DNA of 64,000 nucleotides from Xanthobacter aminoxidans (GCF_023571765.1 NZ_JAMJXC010000009.1:62001-126000); one strand, 5' to 3'; counted from the stretch's first letter, positions 25,972 through 35,285 are shown. The notes: generated by a model not told the origin, from the letters alone. Translations and numbers: made by a program.

Positions 25972-27114
25972 ATGGGACCCCTCAAGGGTATCAAGATCGT
26001 CGAGCTTGCCGGGATCGGTCCCGGCCCCATGTGCGCCATGCTGCTGGCGGAACTCGGGGCGACCGTGCTTCGCGTGGAGCGCCGGGCGCCGGTGAAGCTC
26101 GGCATCCAGAGGCCGCTGAAGTACAATCTCCTCTTGAGGGGGCGGCCGCAGATCGCGGTGGATCTGAAGGAAAAGGCCGGCATCGACTTCGTGCTCTCGC
26201 TGGTCGAGGAGGCCGACGCCCTGATCGAGGGCTTCCGGCCGGGTGTCACCGAACGCCTCGGACTGGGGCCGGATGCGTGCCTCGCGCGGAACCCCAGGCT
26301 GGTCTATGGCCGCATGACTGGCTGGGGCCAAACCGGGCCGCTGGCGCAGGCGGCGGCTCATGATCTCAACTATATCGCCCTCACCGGCGTGCTCGCCGCG
26401 ATCGGCCGCAAGGATGCTCCACCGACGCCACCGCTGACCCTCGCCGGCGACCTGGGCGGCGGCGCGCTCTACCTCGCCTGCGGCATGCTCGCGGCGATCC
26501 TAGAGGCGCAGCGCTCCGGCGCGGGGCAGGTGGTGGACGCCGCCATCTCCGATTGCGCAGCCCACCTCATGACGAACTTCTTCGGCATGCATGCGGCGGG
26601 CCTCATGTCCCTGGAGCGGGGCACGAACTTCTCCGATTCCGGCGCGCCCTATTACGATTCCTATGTCTGTGCGGATGGGCACTACATCTCGATCGCCCCC
26701 ATCGAGGAGCGCTTCTTCGCGCAGCTCCTGGAGCGGCTCGGCTTCGATCCCGCGAGCGTTCCGCCGCAGGACGACCGGGCGCAGTGGCCGCGGATGCGTC
26801 GCCTGTTCGCTGACCGGTTCCTTGAACGGACAAGAGCGGAGTGGTGCGCGATCCTCGAGGGGACGGACGTGTGCTTCGCGCCGGTCCTCACCATGGCGGA
26901 GGCGCCGGCGCATCCGCACATGCAGGCGCGCCGCGTCTTCGTCGAAATCGATGGCGTCACCCAGCCGGCCCCTGCACCCCGCTTCAGCCGCACCCCGCCC
27001 GCCGATCCCACCGCGCCGATGGCGGCGGCCGATACGCCGCCGGCTGAAGCTCTGGCCGGCTGGCGGATTGCCGATGCTATCGCTGAATGGGCCGCCCGCG
27101 GCGCCATCGGCTGA
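25972..27114 (+). CDS. Alpha-methylacyl-CoA racemase
   Basis: Interconverts (R)- and (S)-2-methylacyl-CoA so that branched chains can enter beta-oxidation. The 380 residues start MGPLKGIKIVELAGIGPGPM with GGGAGA upstream. Catalytic residues of the AMACR/MCR group are in place: His130 in AAHDLNYIALTGVL, Asp160 in TLAGDLGGGALY and Glu245 in IAPIEERFF. SDSGAPYYDSYVCADG and AEWCAILEGTDVCFAPVLT also follow the racemase rather than the CoA-transferase pattern of this superfamily. It follows the thiolase and DUF35 genes and precedes an iron alcohol dehydrogenase. Confidence 0.92.
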   Translation: MGPLKGIKIVELAGIGPGPMCAMLLAELGATVLRVERRAPVKLGIQRPLKYNLLLRGRPQIAVDLKEKAGIDFVLSLVEEADALIEGFRPGVTERLGLGPDACLARNPRLVYGRMTGWGQTGPLAQAAAHDLNYIALTGVLAAIGRKDAPPTPPLTLAGDLGGGALYLACGMLAAILEAQRSGAGQVVDAAISDCAAHLMTNFFGMHAAGLMSLERGTNFSDSGAPYYDSYVCADGHYISIAPIEERFFAQLLERLGFDPASVPPQDDRAQWPRMRRLFADRFLERTRAEWCAILEGTDVCFAPVLTMAEAPAHPHMQARRVFVEIDGVTQPAPAPRFSRTPPADPTAPMAAADTPPAEALAGWRIADAIAEWAARGAIG

Positions 27115-27157
27115 CAGATTCCGGGCATGTCGCCCCTTCTTGCGGACAAGGCTTCCC

Positions 27158-28297
27158 ATGCCGCTTCTTCAGTTCGTCAATCGTGTTTGGTTTGAGCAAG
27201 GGGCCGTCAAGCGGATCGGCGGCGAGCTCGGGCGCCTCGGAATCCGCCGGCCCCTGGTGTGCACTGACAAGGGGATCGTCGCGGCCGGCATCGCCGATGC
27301 GGTGAAAGCCCATTGGCCGGCCGACATTCCCTGGATCCTGTTCGATGAAACCCCGGCCAATCCGACCGAAAGCGCGGTGTGCGCCGCCCTCGCGCTCTAT
27401 CGGACGGCGGGATGCGACGGCATCGTTGCCATCGGCGGCGGCTCGCCCATCGATCTCGGCAAGGCGGTGAACCTGCTCGTCGGGCATCCTGAACCCCTCG
27501 CCCAGTACGAAACCGCGAAGAAGGGGCTCGGCAAGATCGGGCCGGTGGGACCGCTGATCGCCGTCCCCACCACCGCGGGCACCGGCACCGAGGTGAGCGT
27601 TGGAACGGTGATCATCACGGACGATGGGCGCAAATCCACCATCGCCAGCCCCTATCTCATCCCCGACGTCGCAATCTGCGATCCTGCGCTCACCCTGGGC
27701 CTGCCGAGGCTGCTGACCGCCGCCACCGGGATGGATGCGGTGACCCACTGCATCGAGGCCTATCTGTCGCCGCTCTACAATCCCATTGCCGACGCCATCG
27801 GCCTCGATGGCCTCTCCCGGGCGGTGGCACGAGGGGCGCTGGAGCGTGCCGTCTCCGACGGTTCGGACATTACGGCGCGGACCGAGATGATGATGGCCGC
27901 GCTGGAAGGCGCGCTGGCGTTCACCAAGGGGCTTGGCGCAGTCCATTCCATGAGCCACGCGGCGGTGCGGATCGAGGGCCTGAAGCTGCACCACGGAACG
28001 TTGAATGCGGTCATCCTGCCGACCGTGCTGCGCTTCAATGCCCCCCATTGCGCGCCGAAAATGGCCGCGCTCGCGCGTGCCATGGAGCTGCCGGATGCGG
28101 CCGCCCTGCCCGAGGCCATCGAGGCGCTGACTGCGCGCCTCGGCTTGCCGGGGACGCTCCACGAGATGGGGGTCGTCGAAGCCGCCATCCCCGAGCTGGT
28201 GGCCTATGCCGATGCCGACGTTTCGAGCCTGACCAATCCCATCCGGCCCACTAGGGAGGACTATGCACGCCTCTTTGCGGGGCTTGTTTCCGGCTGA
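27158..28297 (+). CDS. Iron-containing alcohol dehydrogenase
   Basis: NAD(P)-dependent alcohol dehydrogenase of the group III family, 379 residues from the ATG at 27158. Nucleotide-binding GGGS is at 93-96 and PTTAGTGTE at 137-145. Metal ligands are Asp193 and His197 (GMDAVTHCIE), His263 (GAVHSMSH) and His279 (LHHGTLNAV). Family members reduce or oxidise short alcohols, hydroxy acids or maleylacetate. It lies 43 bp after the racemase in the rightward operon; a role in oxidising a hydroxylated intermediate or its aldehyde is inferred only. Confidence 0.9.
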   Translation: MPLLQFVNRVWFEQGAVKRIGGELGRLGIRRPLVCTDKGIVAAGIADAVKAHWPADIPWILFDETPANPTESAVCAALALYRTAGCDGIVAIGGGSPIDLGKAVNLLVGHPEPLAQYETAKKGLGKIGPVGPLIAVPTTAGTGTEVSVGTVIITDDGRKSTIASPYLIPDVAICDPALTLGLPRLLTAATGMDAVTHCIEAYLSPLYNPIADAIGLDGLSRAVARGALERAVSDGSDITARTEMMMAALEGALAFTKGLGAVHSMSHAAVRIEGLKLHHGTLNAVILPTVLRFNAPHCAPKMAALARAMELPDAAALPEAIEALTARLGLPGTLHEMGVVEAAIPELVAYADADVSSLTNPIRPTREDYARLFAGLVSG

Positions 28298-28351
28298 GGG
28301 ACGTCGACCATCCCCGCTGCCGACGGCAATCGGTGGAAGACCACGTTGCGC

Positions 28352-28363
28352 ACATACATGCGC
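28352..28363. promoter_or_regulatory. Candidate operator, ACATACATGCGC
   Basis: Looser copy of the motif in the 142-bp gap between the alcohol dehydrogenase and the crotonase, 77 bp before the latter. It is also the right part of an inverted repeat GCGCA-N6-TGCGC (28348-28363), suggesting an internal promoter for the genes at 28440-31071. Confidence 0.4.
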
Positions 28364-28439
28364 ATCACGCCCGGCCCGTGCGGCGCGGGGCTGTGTTCGG
28401 CTAAGTGATACGCGGGAACGCAGAGCCGGGACACGACGC

Positions 28440-29255
28440 ATGGACTTCAAGACCATTCGCTACGTGGTGGTTGACCGGGTCGCCACCCTCACGCTCCATC
28501 GTCCGGAGCAGATGAACGCGCTCAATGACGAGATCGTGGCCGAGCTTCACGAGGCGATGTCGCTTGCGGATCGAGACCGCGCCGCGCGCGTCATCGTTCT
28601 CACCGGTGCCGGACGAGCCTTCTGCGCCGGCGGCGACATCAGCGGATTTGGCGCGACGGATCCGAAGGCCCTTCTCACCAAGCTGCCACGCCCGCTCGAT
28701 CTGAACCGGCGCGTCGACTACCAGATGCGCCACATCTATTTCCCGCGCCTGCGCAAGCCGGTGATCGGCATGATCAACGGTGCGACGGCCGGTCTCGGCC
28801 TCATCTATGCGCTCGCCTGCGACCTGCGCTTTGCATCGGACACCGCAGTCTTCACCACCGCGTTCGCGCGACGCGGGCTCTCGGCGGAATATGGCATGGC
28901 CTGGATTCTTGCGCGGGTCGTCGGCCAGGCCAATGCGCTGGACCTGCTGCTTTCCGCCCGCAAGGTGCTTGCGCCTGAGGCGAAGGAGCTTGGCCTCGTG
29001 AACAAGGTGTTCCCCGCCGCGACGCTGGCTGACGAGACCTATGCCTATGCGCGCGAAATGGCGCAATGGTGCTCGCCGCGTTCGATGCGGGTCATCAAGG
29101 AACAGGTCCACGAGGTTCCGTTCCAGACGCTGCACGAGGCGGTCCTGATGGCGAACCGGGACATGGTGGTCTCCAACGCGGGTGCCGACTTCCGCGAGGG
29201 GACCGCCAGCTTCCGCGAGAAGCGGCCTCCGCGGTTCCAGGATGACGAGGAGTGA
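28440..29255 (+). CDS. Enoyl-CoA hydratase/isomerase (crotonase) family protein
   Basis: Crotonase of 271 residues from the ATG at 28440. Oxyanion segments: GRAFCAGGDISGFG (58-71) and NGATAGLGLIYALACDLRFA. The second-acid position is in RGLSAEYGMAW with a glutamate. The loop after the first oxyanion segment is longer than in simple hydratases (DPKALLTKLPRPLDLNRRVD), so a non-standard substrate or isomerase/hydrolase activity is possible. It leads a sub-operon with the quinone reductase-like gene (4 bp) and another crotonase. Confidence 0.87.
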   Translation: MDFKTIRYVVVDRVATLTLHRPEQMNALNDEIVAELHEAMSLADRDRAARVIVLTGAGRAFCAGGDISGFGATDPKALLTKLPRPLDLNRRVDYQMRHIYFPRLRKPVIGMINGATAGLGLIYALACDLRFASDTAVFTTAFARRGLSAEYGMAWILARVVGQANALDLLLSARKVLAPEAKELGLVNKVFPAATLADETYAYAREMAQWCSPRSMRVIKEQVHEVPFQTLHEAVLMANRDMVVSNAGADFREGTASFREKRPPRFQDDEE

Positions 29256-29259
29256 CGCG

Positions 29260-30264
29260 GTGATCCCGACTTCCATGCAGGCGCTCGTCGCGACCGACTA
29301 TCAGGGGCCGGCCTCGGTGCGGATCGCGCAAGTGCCCGTTCCGACGCCCGGCACCGGCGAGGTGCTCATCCGCGCCGGAGCGAGCGCGCTCAATTTCCTG
29401 GATCTGCTCATGCTGGAGGGGAAGTACCAGGTGAAGCCGCCCGTCCCCTTCGTTCCCGGCCGCGACCTCGCGGGCGAGGTCGTCGCTCTGGGGGGCGGGG
29501 TGACTGGGTTGGTGGTGGGCCAGCGCGTGGCGGCGCAGCCGGCATTCGGCGCCTTTGCCGAATATGCGGTCGCGCCGGATTATGCATGCCAGCCCTTGCC
29601 GGACGCGGTGGATGATGTGGTGGGCGCTGCGAGCGGCATCGTGCTTGCCACCGTGGTCGGCGCGCTCAAACTCAGGGGGCGCGTGGCCCCCGGCCAACGG
29701 GTGCTCATCACCGGTGCCGCGGGCGGGGTGGGGACCGCAGCCATTCAGTACGCCGTTGAACTCGGTGCGGTGGCCGTGGCCCTCGTCTCCTCCGCCGCCA
29801 AGGCCGAGGTTGCTTCGCGGCTGGGGGCCAAGGTGGTGGTGCGCTCGGACCTTCTGCCATCCGGCAAGGGGGCGCTTCGCGATGCGCTGAAGGCGGAAGG
29901 CATCGACGACGTCGATGTCGTGGTGGACATGGTCGGAGGCCCGGATGTCGATGGGCTATTGCGCTGCCTGAAGCCGGGCGGACGGTTCGTCATCGTCGGC
30001 TTCGCCTCCGGACACATTCCCCGGATTCCGGCGAACTATCTGTTGCTCAAGGACATCGAAGTCCATGGCTCGTCCCTCGATCGCCTGTTCCGCACGCGCG
30101 ATCCCGGCCTTGCGAACGGCATCCGCGAAGCCTTCGATCTGATGGCGCTCGGGCGCATGAGAGCCGCCGTGGACGTGGTCCTGCCCTTCCGGGATTTTGC
30201 CGAAGGTGCACGCCGCCTGGCCGCGCGCGAGACGGTGGGCAAGGTCGTCTTCAAGGGGTTCTGA
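29260..30264 (+). CDS. Zinc-independent medium-chain reductase (NADPH:quinone oxidoreductase/enoyl reductase type)
   Basis: NADPH-dependent reductase, 334 residues. I choose the GTG at 29260 because GAGGAG lies eight bases upstream, whereas the ATG at 29275 has no ribosome site. N-terminal catalytic domain: GEVLIRAGASALNFLDLLML and PFVPGRDLAGEV; nucleotide-binding motif ITGAAGGVGTAAIQYAVELGA; SSAAKAEVASRLGA follows. The structural-zinc cysteines are absent, placing it with QOR and crotonyl-CoA reductase-like enzymes. Between two crotonases, reduction of an enoyl-CoA or enone intermediate is plausible. Confidence 0.88.
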   Translation: MIPTSMQALVATDYQGPASVRIAQVPVPTPGTGEVLIRAGASALNFLDLLMLEGKYQVKPPVPFVPGRDLAGEVVALGGGVTGLVVGQRVAAQPAFGAFAEYAVAPDYACQPLPDAVDDVVGAASGIVLATVVGALKLRGRVAPGQRVLITGAAGGVGTAAIQYAVELGAVAVALVSSAAKAEVASRLGAKVVVRSDLLPSGKGALRDALKAEGIDDVDVVVDMVGGPDVDGLLRCLKPGGRFVIVGFASGHIPRIPANYLLLKDIEVHGSSLDRLFRTRDPGLANGIREAFDLMALGRMRAAVDVVLPFRDFAEGARRLAARETVGKVVFKGF

Positions 30265-30267
30265 ACC

Positions 30268-31071
30268 ATGCAGCACCCGACGTCTCATCCCGATGGCGCG
30301 GTCCATCTCGACCGCGACGGGGCGGTGCGGCTCGTTCGCATCGACCGCCCGGCGAAGCTCAACGGCTTCACGCCGACGATGATCCGCGAGCTTGCGGCAG
30401 CGCTGACCGAGGCGGAGCACGATGACGAGGCCCGCGTCACCCTGCTTCATGCGGAGGGGCGCCACTTCACGGCCGGGCTCGACCTCGCCCAGGTCTCGGC
30501 GGCCTGGAACCGGGGGGAGGAGGTTTATCCCCGTGACAAGCTCGACATCTGGAACCTGCGACCGCCGTTGCGCAGCAATCCCCTTGTCGTGGCGGTCAAG
30601 GGCATCTGCTACACGGTCGGCGTCGAGCTGATGCTGTCAGCCGACATCGTCGTTGCTGCGGACGACTGCCGGTTCCGCCAACATGAGGTTCAAAGAGGCA
30701 TCATGGCGGCAGGCGGGGCGACCATCCGGATGGTGGAGCGCGCGGGGTGGGGCAACGCCATGCGTTATCTGCTCACCGGAGACGAATGGGACGCTTCGAC
30801 GGCGCTGCGGCTGGGGCTGGTTCAAGACGTGGTTGCCGCCGGCGAGGAATTCGCCCGTGCCCGGCAGATCGCCGACGTCATCGCGACGTCCGCGGCGCCT
30901 CTGTCCGTGCGCGCGACCATGGCCAATGCGCGGCGCGCGCTCGATGCCGGGGCGGCGACCGCTGCGGCGGAGTTCGACGCCATTCGCGCGCGTCTGCGCG
31001 CCAGCGACGATGCCGGAGAAGGGCTGAAGGCGTTCGTCGAGAAGCGTCCCCCGGAATTCAAGGGACGCTGA
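30268..31071 (+). CDS. Crotonase-family protein
   Basis: Divergent crotonase of 267 residues from the ATG at 30268, 3 bp after the reductase. Oxyanion segments are GRHFTAGLDLAQVSAAW and VKGICYTVGVELMLSADIVV, where the usual GG of the first is AGLD and the second lacks the glycine run; the acid region reads QHEVQRGIMAAGGAT. Reaction is uncertain: members with this pattern include isomerases and hydrolases. It ends the rightward operon and faces the IclR gene. Confidence 0.82.
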   Translation: MQHPTSHPDGAVHLDRDGAVRLVRIDRPAKLNGFTPTMIRELAAALTEAEHDDEARVTLLHAEGRHFTAGLDLAQVSAAWNRGEEVYPRDKLDIWNLRPPLRSNPLVVAVKGICYTVGVELMLSADIVVAADDCRFRQHEVQRGIMAAGGATIRMVERAGWGNAMRYLLTGDEWDASTALRLGLVQDVVAAGEEFARARQIADVIATSAAPLSVRATMANARRALDAGAATAAAEFDAIRARLRASDDAGEGLKAFVEKRPPEFKGR

Positions 31072-31164
31072 TGGGGCCGTAACGGATCGAAACCCGCGCG
31101 GCCAAGCGAGCACAGGGCGCCGCGGCCGGCAGGTGCAATCCACTCCGGCCGCCAGTTCCTGCCG

Positions 31165-31195
31165 CCAGACCGTTCCCTGAGGGGGCGCGGTCTGG
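31165..31195. terminator. Stem-loop between convergent crotonase and IclR genes
   Basis: CCAGACCG (31165-31172) and CGGTCTGG (31188-31195) form a perfect 8-bp stem with a 15-nt loop in the 156-bp convergent gap. There is no T-run, so terminator function is only suggested by position. Confidence 0.4.
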
Positions 31196-31227
31196 TCGGT
31201 CCGCGCTCTCTCCGGGACGCAGAGGCC

Positions 31228-32094
31228 TCAGCCCGCCGCTTCCTGCATCTGGGGCGGGGTCACCGCCGGCTGGTCCGACACGAGGCGAAGCCGGAATTCC
31301 CCTTCACTATCTGCCCCCTTGTTGGCGAGATAGTTTGCCATCTCCTCCCGCGCGACCGTCACCAGCTCGCTCTCGCGGGCCTGGAGCGTGTCCACGCAAC
31401 CGCCGATGCCGATGACCAGCAGCCGCGAGGCCAGTTCGGACGGCAGCTTGATGGCGATCATGCCGTAATTTTCCACGACGCGGTGCTTCGAGAAGGCATA
31501 TCCCCGCCGCCGGACGCGCGTGAGCTGCGGCAGGAGCTCGGCGATGTCGACTTTTTCCTGCGCCTCGGTGGCGTAGGCGTTCAGGCGATGGACGAGGCGA
31601 CGCACGTCCTGATCCGGCAGCGCCGAGAGCAGCGCGTGGCCGACGCCGGATGTCGCCAGCGGTCGTTTCATGCCTGTTTGGATATGGTGGGCCACCGCCT
31701 CCGGCTGCTTGAGCACATGAACGTACTGGGCGAAATCGCCATTCCGCGCGCCGATCAGGACGAGTTGGCCGGTCCGTTTCTGGATGGCCCGCATCATCCG
31801 AAGAAGCGCTCCGTCTTCGAACAGCGAAGGAGAGATCCAGCTGCCCAGCAGCGAGACGCGGTCGGTCGGCAGATAGGTTCGCGCCCGCGCGTCATACTGA
31901 AGGTAGCCCATCGTCGCCATGCTGCGCAGAAGAGCCGCGGTGCTGGACTGGGGATAGCCGAGGGCCTCGGAAACGGTAACGACATTTGCAGGGCAGCGGA
32001 TCTCGTCGAAGTATTCAAGAATTTCCAGGGTCCTGACGGCTGATTTCACGACGTGTGCTTGATCTGCCCCGGTCGCGGACACTTGAATGAGCAT
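31228..32094 (-). CDS. IclR-family transcriptional regulator
   Basis: Regulator of 288 residues from the ATG at 32094. The winged helix spans about 14-75 (VVKSAVRTLEILEYF, then VSEALGYPQSSTAALLRSM as recognition region); the effector domain follows with GMKRPLATSGVGHALLSALP and GYAFSKHRVVENYGMIAIKL. A 40-residue tail after the domain is variable. It is divergent from tctB-tctA at 32325, so control of that transporter is the simplest reading; control of wider island genes is also possible. Confidence 0.92.
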   Translation of the reverse strand: MLIQVSATGADQAHVVKSAVRTLEILEYFDEIRCPANVVTVSEALGYPQSSTAALLRSMATMGYLQYDARARTYLPTDRVSLLGSWISPSLFEDGALLRMMRAIQKRTGQLVLIGARNGDFAQYVHVLKQPEAVAHHIQTGMKRPLATSGVGHALLSALPDQDVRRLVHRLNAYATEAQEKVDIAELLPQLTRVRRRGYAFSKHRVVENYGMIAIKLPSELASRLLVIGIGGCVDTLQARESELVTVAREEMANYLANKGADSEGEFRLRLVSDQPAVTPPQMQEAAG

Positions 32095-32160
32095 GACAAC
32101 CCTCCCTTGGCAACACGGCTGTTCCGCCGTTTATGAACGCCATTTACATATCTGAATAGC

Positions 32161-32242
32161 GCTTGGCGGACGTGTCAAGCAGGCCTGCGCCACCTATTGA
32201 GCACGGTTGTGTCTTTTCCCGTTCCGGTGCGGCAAGCGCTTG
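32161..32242. promoter_or_regulatory. CAAGC/GCTTG repeats in the IclR-tctB divergent region
   Basis: GCTTG (32161-32165) and CAAGC (32176-32180) form one inverted pair with a 10-bp spacer, and CAAGCGCTTG (32233-32242) is a perfect 10-bp palindrome of the same half-site. Three to four half-sites between an IclR gene and its divergent transporter make a plausible IclR operator; not otherwise supported. Confidence 0.35.
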
Positions 32243-32324
32243 ACCCTGAGGCACCCGGCACGAAGTCTTCCCCGCTCCAGAGCCCGCCGGATCGCGGCGA
32301 ATACGAAGCCCGGAAGGGAGAAGC

Positions 32325-32777
32325 ATGAATCTCAAATTCCTCGGCGCCGAGGATTTCTGGTGCGGCGCGCTCCTGATCGCCATTGCCGCATTCTTCCTGG
32401 TTGCGGGAAGCGACCTCGCCGTCGGGACAGCCCTGCGCATGGGGCCCGGCTACGCCCCGCGCGTGCTTGCGGCCTTCGTCGGGATTGCCGGCATCTGCCT
32501 GAGCGCACGCAGCCTGCTCACCGAGGGACCGAGACTGCGCGCGATGCCTCTGCGCCCGCTCGTCTTCGTGCTCGGCGCCGTGGCTGTCTTCGCCCTTCTG
32601 CTGGACCGGGTCGGGCTGGTATTCACCACCTTCGCGGTCGTTGCGGTTGCGAGCGCCGGCATTGCCGGCCGTCGCATGGGGGAGACGCTCGGCCTGGCCG
32701 CGGCTGTGGCGGCCATCTCTGCCCTCGTGTTCGTCTACGGGCTGAAGCTCAACATCCCACTTTGGCCCTCCCTCTGA
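32325..32777 (+). CDS. tctB: TTT small membrane subunit TctB
   Basis: Inner-membrane subunit of 150 residues with four predicted helices (about 10-28, 43-62, 77-105, 118-145) and the TctB-type segment ALRMGPGYAPRVLAAFVG. GGGAGAAG precedes the ATG. It is 10 bp before tctA. No receptor gene is adjacent. It diverges from an IclR gene that may regulate the pair. Confidence 0.9.
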   Translation: MNLKFLGAEDFWCGALLIAIAAFFLVAGSDLAVGTALRMGPGYAPRVLAAFVGIAGICLSARSLLTEGPRLRAMPLRPLVFVLGAVAVFALLLDRVGLVFTTFAVVAVASAGIAGRRMGETLGLAAAVAAISALVFVYGLKLNIPLWPSL

Positions 32778-32787
32778 GCCCCGCGCC

Positions 32788-34293
32788 ATGACCGAGATCT
32801 TCTCCAACCTCGCAATGGGCTTCTCCGTCGCCCTCGCTCCCTCGAACCTGATGTTTGCGCTGGCGGGCTGCTTGGTGGGCACGCTGATCGGCGTGCTGCC
32901 CGGCCTCGGGCCGGTCGCCACCATGGCGATGCTGTTGCCGCTGACCTTCTATGCGCCCCCCGAGGGCGCCCTGATCATGCTCGCGGGCATCTATTACGGC
33001 GCACAATACGGCGGTTCGACCACCGCCATCCTCGTCAACCTGCCCGGCGAGAGCTCGTCGGCCGTGACCTGCATCGACGGCTACCAGATGGCGCGACAGG
33101 GCAGGGCGGGCTCGGCGCTTGCGATCGCGGCGCTCGGATCTTTCTTCGCCGGCACTGTCGCGACGGTTCTCATCGCCTTGTTCGCACCCGGACTGTCCCA
33201 GGTGGGCCTCGCGTTTCAGCCCGCTGACTACTTTTCCCTCATGGTGCTCGGCCTCGTCGGGGCCATGGTGCTGGCGCACGGCTCGCTCATCAAGGCGTTT
33301 GCCATGGTGGCCCTCGGCCTGCTCCTCGGCCTGATCGGCACGGACGTGAACACCGGCGTGCAGCGCTTCGCATTCGGCATCCCGGATCTATCGGACGGCA
33401 TCGACTTCGTGCCGCTGGCGATGGGCATCTTCGGCCTCAGCGAGATCATCATGAATCTCTCACGGCACGAGGACGAGCGAACCGTGCTTGCGAGCACGGT
33501 GAGCCGCCTGTGGCCCAGCCGTTCGGATTTCGCGCGCGCCTGGCCTGCCACGTTGCGCGGCACGGCGCTCGGGTCGGTTCTTGGCATCCTGCCCGGCGGC
33601 GGAGCGCTCCTCTCGTCGTTCGCGGCCTATACACTCGAAAAGAAGCTCTCGAAGCACCCGCAGGAATTCGGCCGGGGCGCGGTGGAAGGCGTCGCCGGTC
33701 CTGAATCCGCCAACAACGCGGGGGCTCAGACCTCCTTCATTCCGATGCTGACCCTCGGCATTCCGTCCAACGTCATCATGGCCATGCTGATCGGCGCCAT
33801 GACGATGCAGGGTATCGCTCCCGGACCGCAGGTGATGACTGAACGCCCACAGTTGTTTTGGGGCATGATCGCTTCCATGTGGGTCGGAAACCTGATGCTG
33901 GTCGTCATCAATCTTCCCTTGATCGGCATCTGGATCAAGCTGCTGAGCGTGCCCTACCGTCTGCTCTATCCGGCCATCGTGGTATTCTGCGCGATCGGCG
34001 TCTACAGCGTGCACAACAGCACGTTCGACGTGGGGATGACGGCCTTTATTGGCTTGGTGGGCTATGCGCTCATCCGCGTCGGCTGCGAGCCGGCACCGCT
34101 CGCGCTCGGCTTCGTGCTCGGCCCCATGATGGAAGAGAATCTACGCCGCGCCATGTTGCTCTCGCGCGGGGACCCGATGATCTTCCTGTCCCGGCCCATC
34201 AGCCTCTCCTTGCTGATCGTGGCCGTGCTGCTGCTGGCGACCCTCGTTCTGCCCTCGCTTCGCAGCCGGCGAGAGACCGTGTTCCAGGAGTGA
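32788..34293 (+). CDS. tctA: TTT large membrane subunit TctA
   Basis: Transport channel of 501 residues with about 11-12 membrane helices. Motifs are canonical: [90 protein letters not shown] and [13 protein letters not shown]. It is clearly a paralogue of the channel at 19862 but keeps the standard substrate loop. Probably uses one of the stand-alone Bug receptors in this island. Confidence 0.93.
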   Translation: MTEIFSNLAMGFSVALAPSNLMFALAGCLVGTLIGVLPGLGPVATMAMLLPLTFYAPPEGALIMLAGIYYGAQYGGSTTAILVNLPGESSSAVTCIDGYQMARQGRAGSALAIAALGSFFAGTVATVLIALFAPGLSQVGLAFQPADYFSLMVLGLVGAMVLAHGSLIKAFAMVALGLLLGLIGTDVNTGVQRFAFGIPDLSDGIDFVPLAMGIFGLSEIIMNLSRHEDERTVLASTVSRLWPSRSDFARAWPATLRGTALGSVLGILPGGGALLSSFAAYTLEKKLSKHPQEFGRGAVEGVAGPESANNAGAQTSFIPMLTLGIPSNVIMAMLIGAMTMQGIAPGPQVMTERPQLFWGMIASMWVGNLMLVVINLPLIGIWIKLLSVPYRLLYPAIVVFCAIGVYSVHNSTFDVGMTAFIGLVGYALIRVGCEPAPLALGFVLGPMMEENLRRAMLLSRGDPMIFLSRPISLSLLIVAVLLLATLVLPSLRSRRETVFQE

Positions 34294-34323
34294 AGCTGTC
34301 TCAGGACGGCGCACGTCGGTGGA

Positions 34324-34349
34324 GCCGGGCCGGGCAGGCCCGACCCGGC
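34324..34349. terminator. Imperfect stem-loop between tctA and the convergent SDR gene
   Basis: GCCGGG (34324-34329) pairs with CCCGGC (34344-34349) with a further inner GGG/CCC pairing. No T-run on either side; a weak candidate for a shared terminator. Confidence 0.3.
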
Positions 34350-34379
34350 ATCATCGACCGCAATGTGGAGCCGCGGGCG

Positions 34380-35285
34380 TCACTTGACGCCCATGCGCGC
34401 CAGCACGTGGTCGTCCAGGGTGCGCTCGTAGGGCCGGGCGTCGGTCAGGTCGAAGATGCGCGTCTTGTTCTCGGCGAAGTCCTCGATGGTGACGTTCCGC
34501 TCGCGCGAGCCGTCGATCACGGCGCCGGTCGCCTTCACGAGCTTCACGCGGGAAAAATATCCGCCTCCGGCTGCGATGATCTCACCCGTGACGTCGCAGG
34601 CCTCGCTCGCGAGCCACGCCACCGCGGGAGATACCTGTTCGGGCCGCAGGATATCCTGCAGGGTCGGCGCATTCAGGCCCTGGGTCATGCGGGTCTCGGC
34701 GACGGGAGAGATGGCATTTACTTTCACGTTCGCCTTCGCGCCTTCGATCTTCAGATTGTTCATGAAGCCGATCATGCCGGCCTTCGCCGCACTGTAGTTG
34801 GTCTGGCCGAAATTGCCGACGAGACCGGAGCCGGACGTGGTCAGGATCACCCGGCCATAGCCTTGCGCCAGAAGATGTGGCCAGGCCGCCTTGGTCACAT
34901 AGACGGTGCCGAGCAGGTGCACATTGAGGACCAGCTCGAAATCATCGAGCGTCATCTTGGCAAAAGACCTGTCGCGGATGATCCCGGCATTGTTGACCAC
35001 GATGTCGATGCGGCCGAAATGGTCGAGCGCGGTCTGCACGATGGATTCGGCTCCCGCGCGATCGCTGACGCTCGCGTAATTGGCCGCGGCCTGCCCACCG
35101 GCTGAACGGATTTCATCCACCACGCGGTCCGCGGCGCGCTCCGATCCGCCTGCGCCGTCGACGTTCCCGCCGAAGTCGTTGACGACCACCTTCGCGCCCC
35201 GGGAGGCGAGCAGAAGGGCGTGCGCGCGCCCAAGCCCGGCGCCTGCGCCCGTCACGAGCGCGACCCTTCCATCAAACCTGATCAT
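34380..35285 (-). CDS. SDR-family 3-hydroxyacyl-CoA dehydrogenase, MFE-2 type
   Basis: NAD(P)-dependent dehydrogenase of 301 residues from the ATG at 35285 (MIRFDGRVALVTGAGAGLGR). TGAGAGLG is at 12-19; the insert NDFGGNVDGAGGSERAAD is typical of MFE-2 dehydrogenase domains; catalytic Ser151, Tyr164 and Lys168 lie in TTSGSGLVGNFG and QTNYSAAKAG. The C-terminal extension is charged and ends LARMGVK. It lies 146 bp downstream of the CoA-transferase gene on the same strand, with a motif copy in between, so it may have its own promoter. Confidence 0.9.
   Translation of the reverse strand: MIRFDGRVALVTGAGAGLGRAHALLLASRGAKVVVNDFGGNVDGAGGSERAADRVVDEIRSAGGQAAANYASVSDRAGAESIVQTALDHFGRIDIVVNNAGIIRDRSFAKMTLDDFELVLNVHLLGTVYVTKAAWPHLLAQGYGRVILTTSGSGLVGNFGQTNYSAAKAGMIGFMNNLKIEGAKANVKVNAISPVAETRMTQGLNAPTLQDILRPEQVSPAVAWLASEACDVTGEIIAAGGGYFSRVKLVKATGAVIDGSRERNVTIEDFAENKTRIFDLTDARPYERTLDDHVLARMGVK

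Noticed and set aside
32140-32156. TTACATATCTGA in the IclR-tctB gap as an island-motif copy
   Set aside because: Only the central ATAT is shared; the flanks disagree with the motif.
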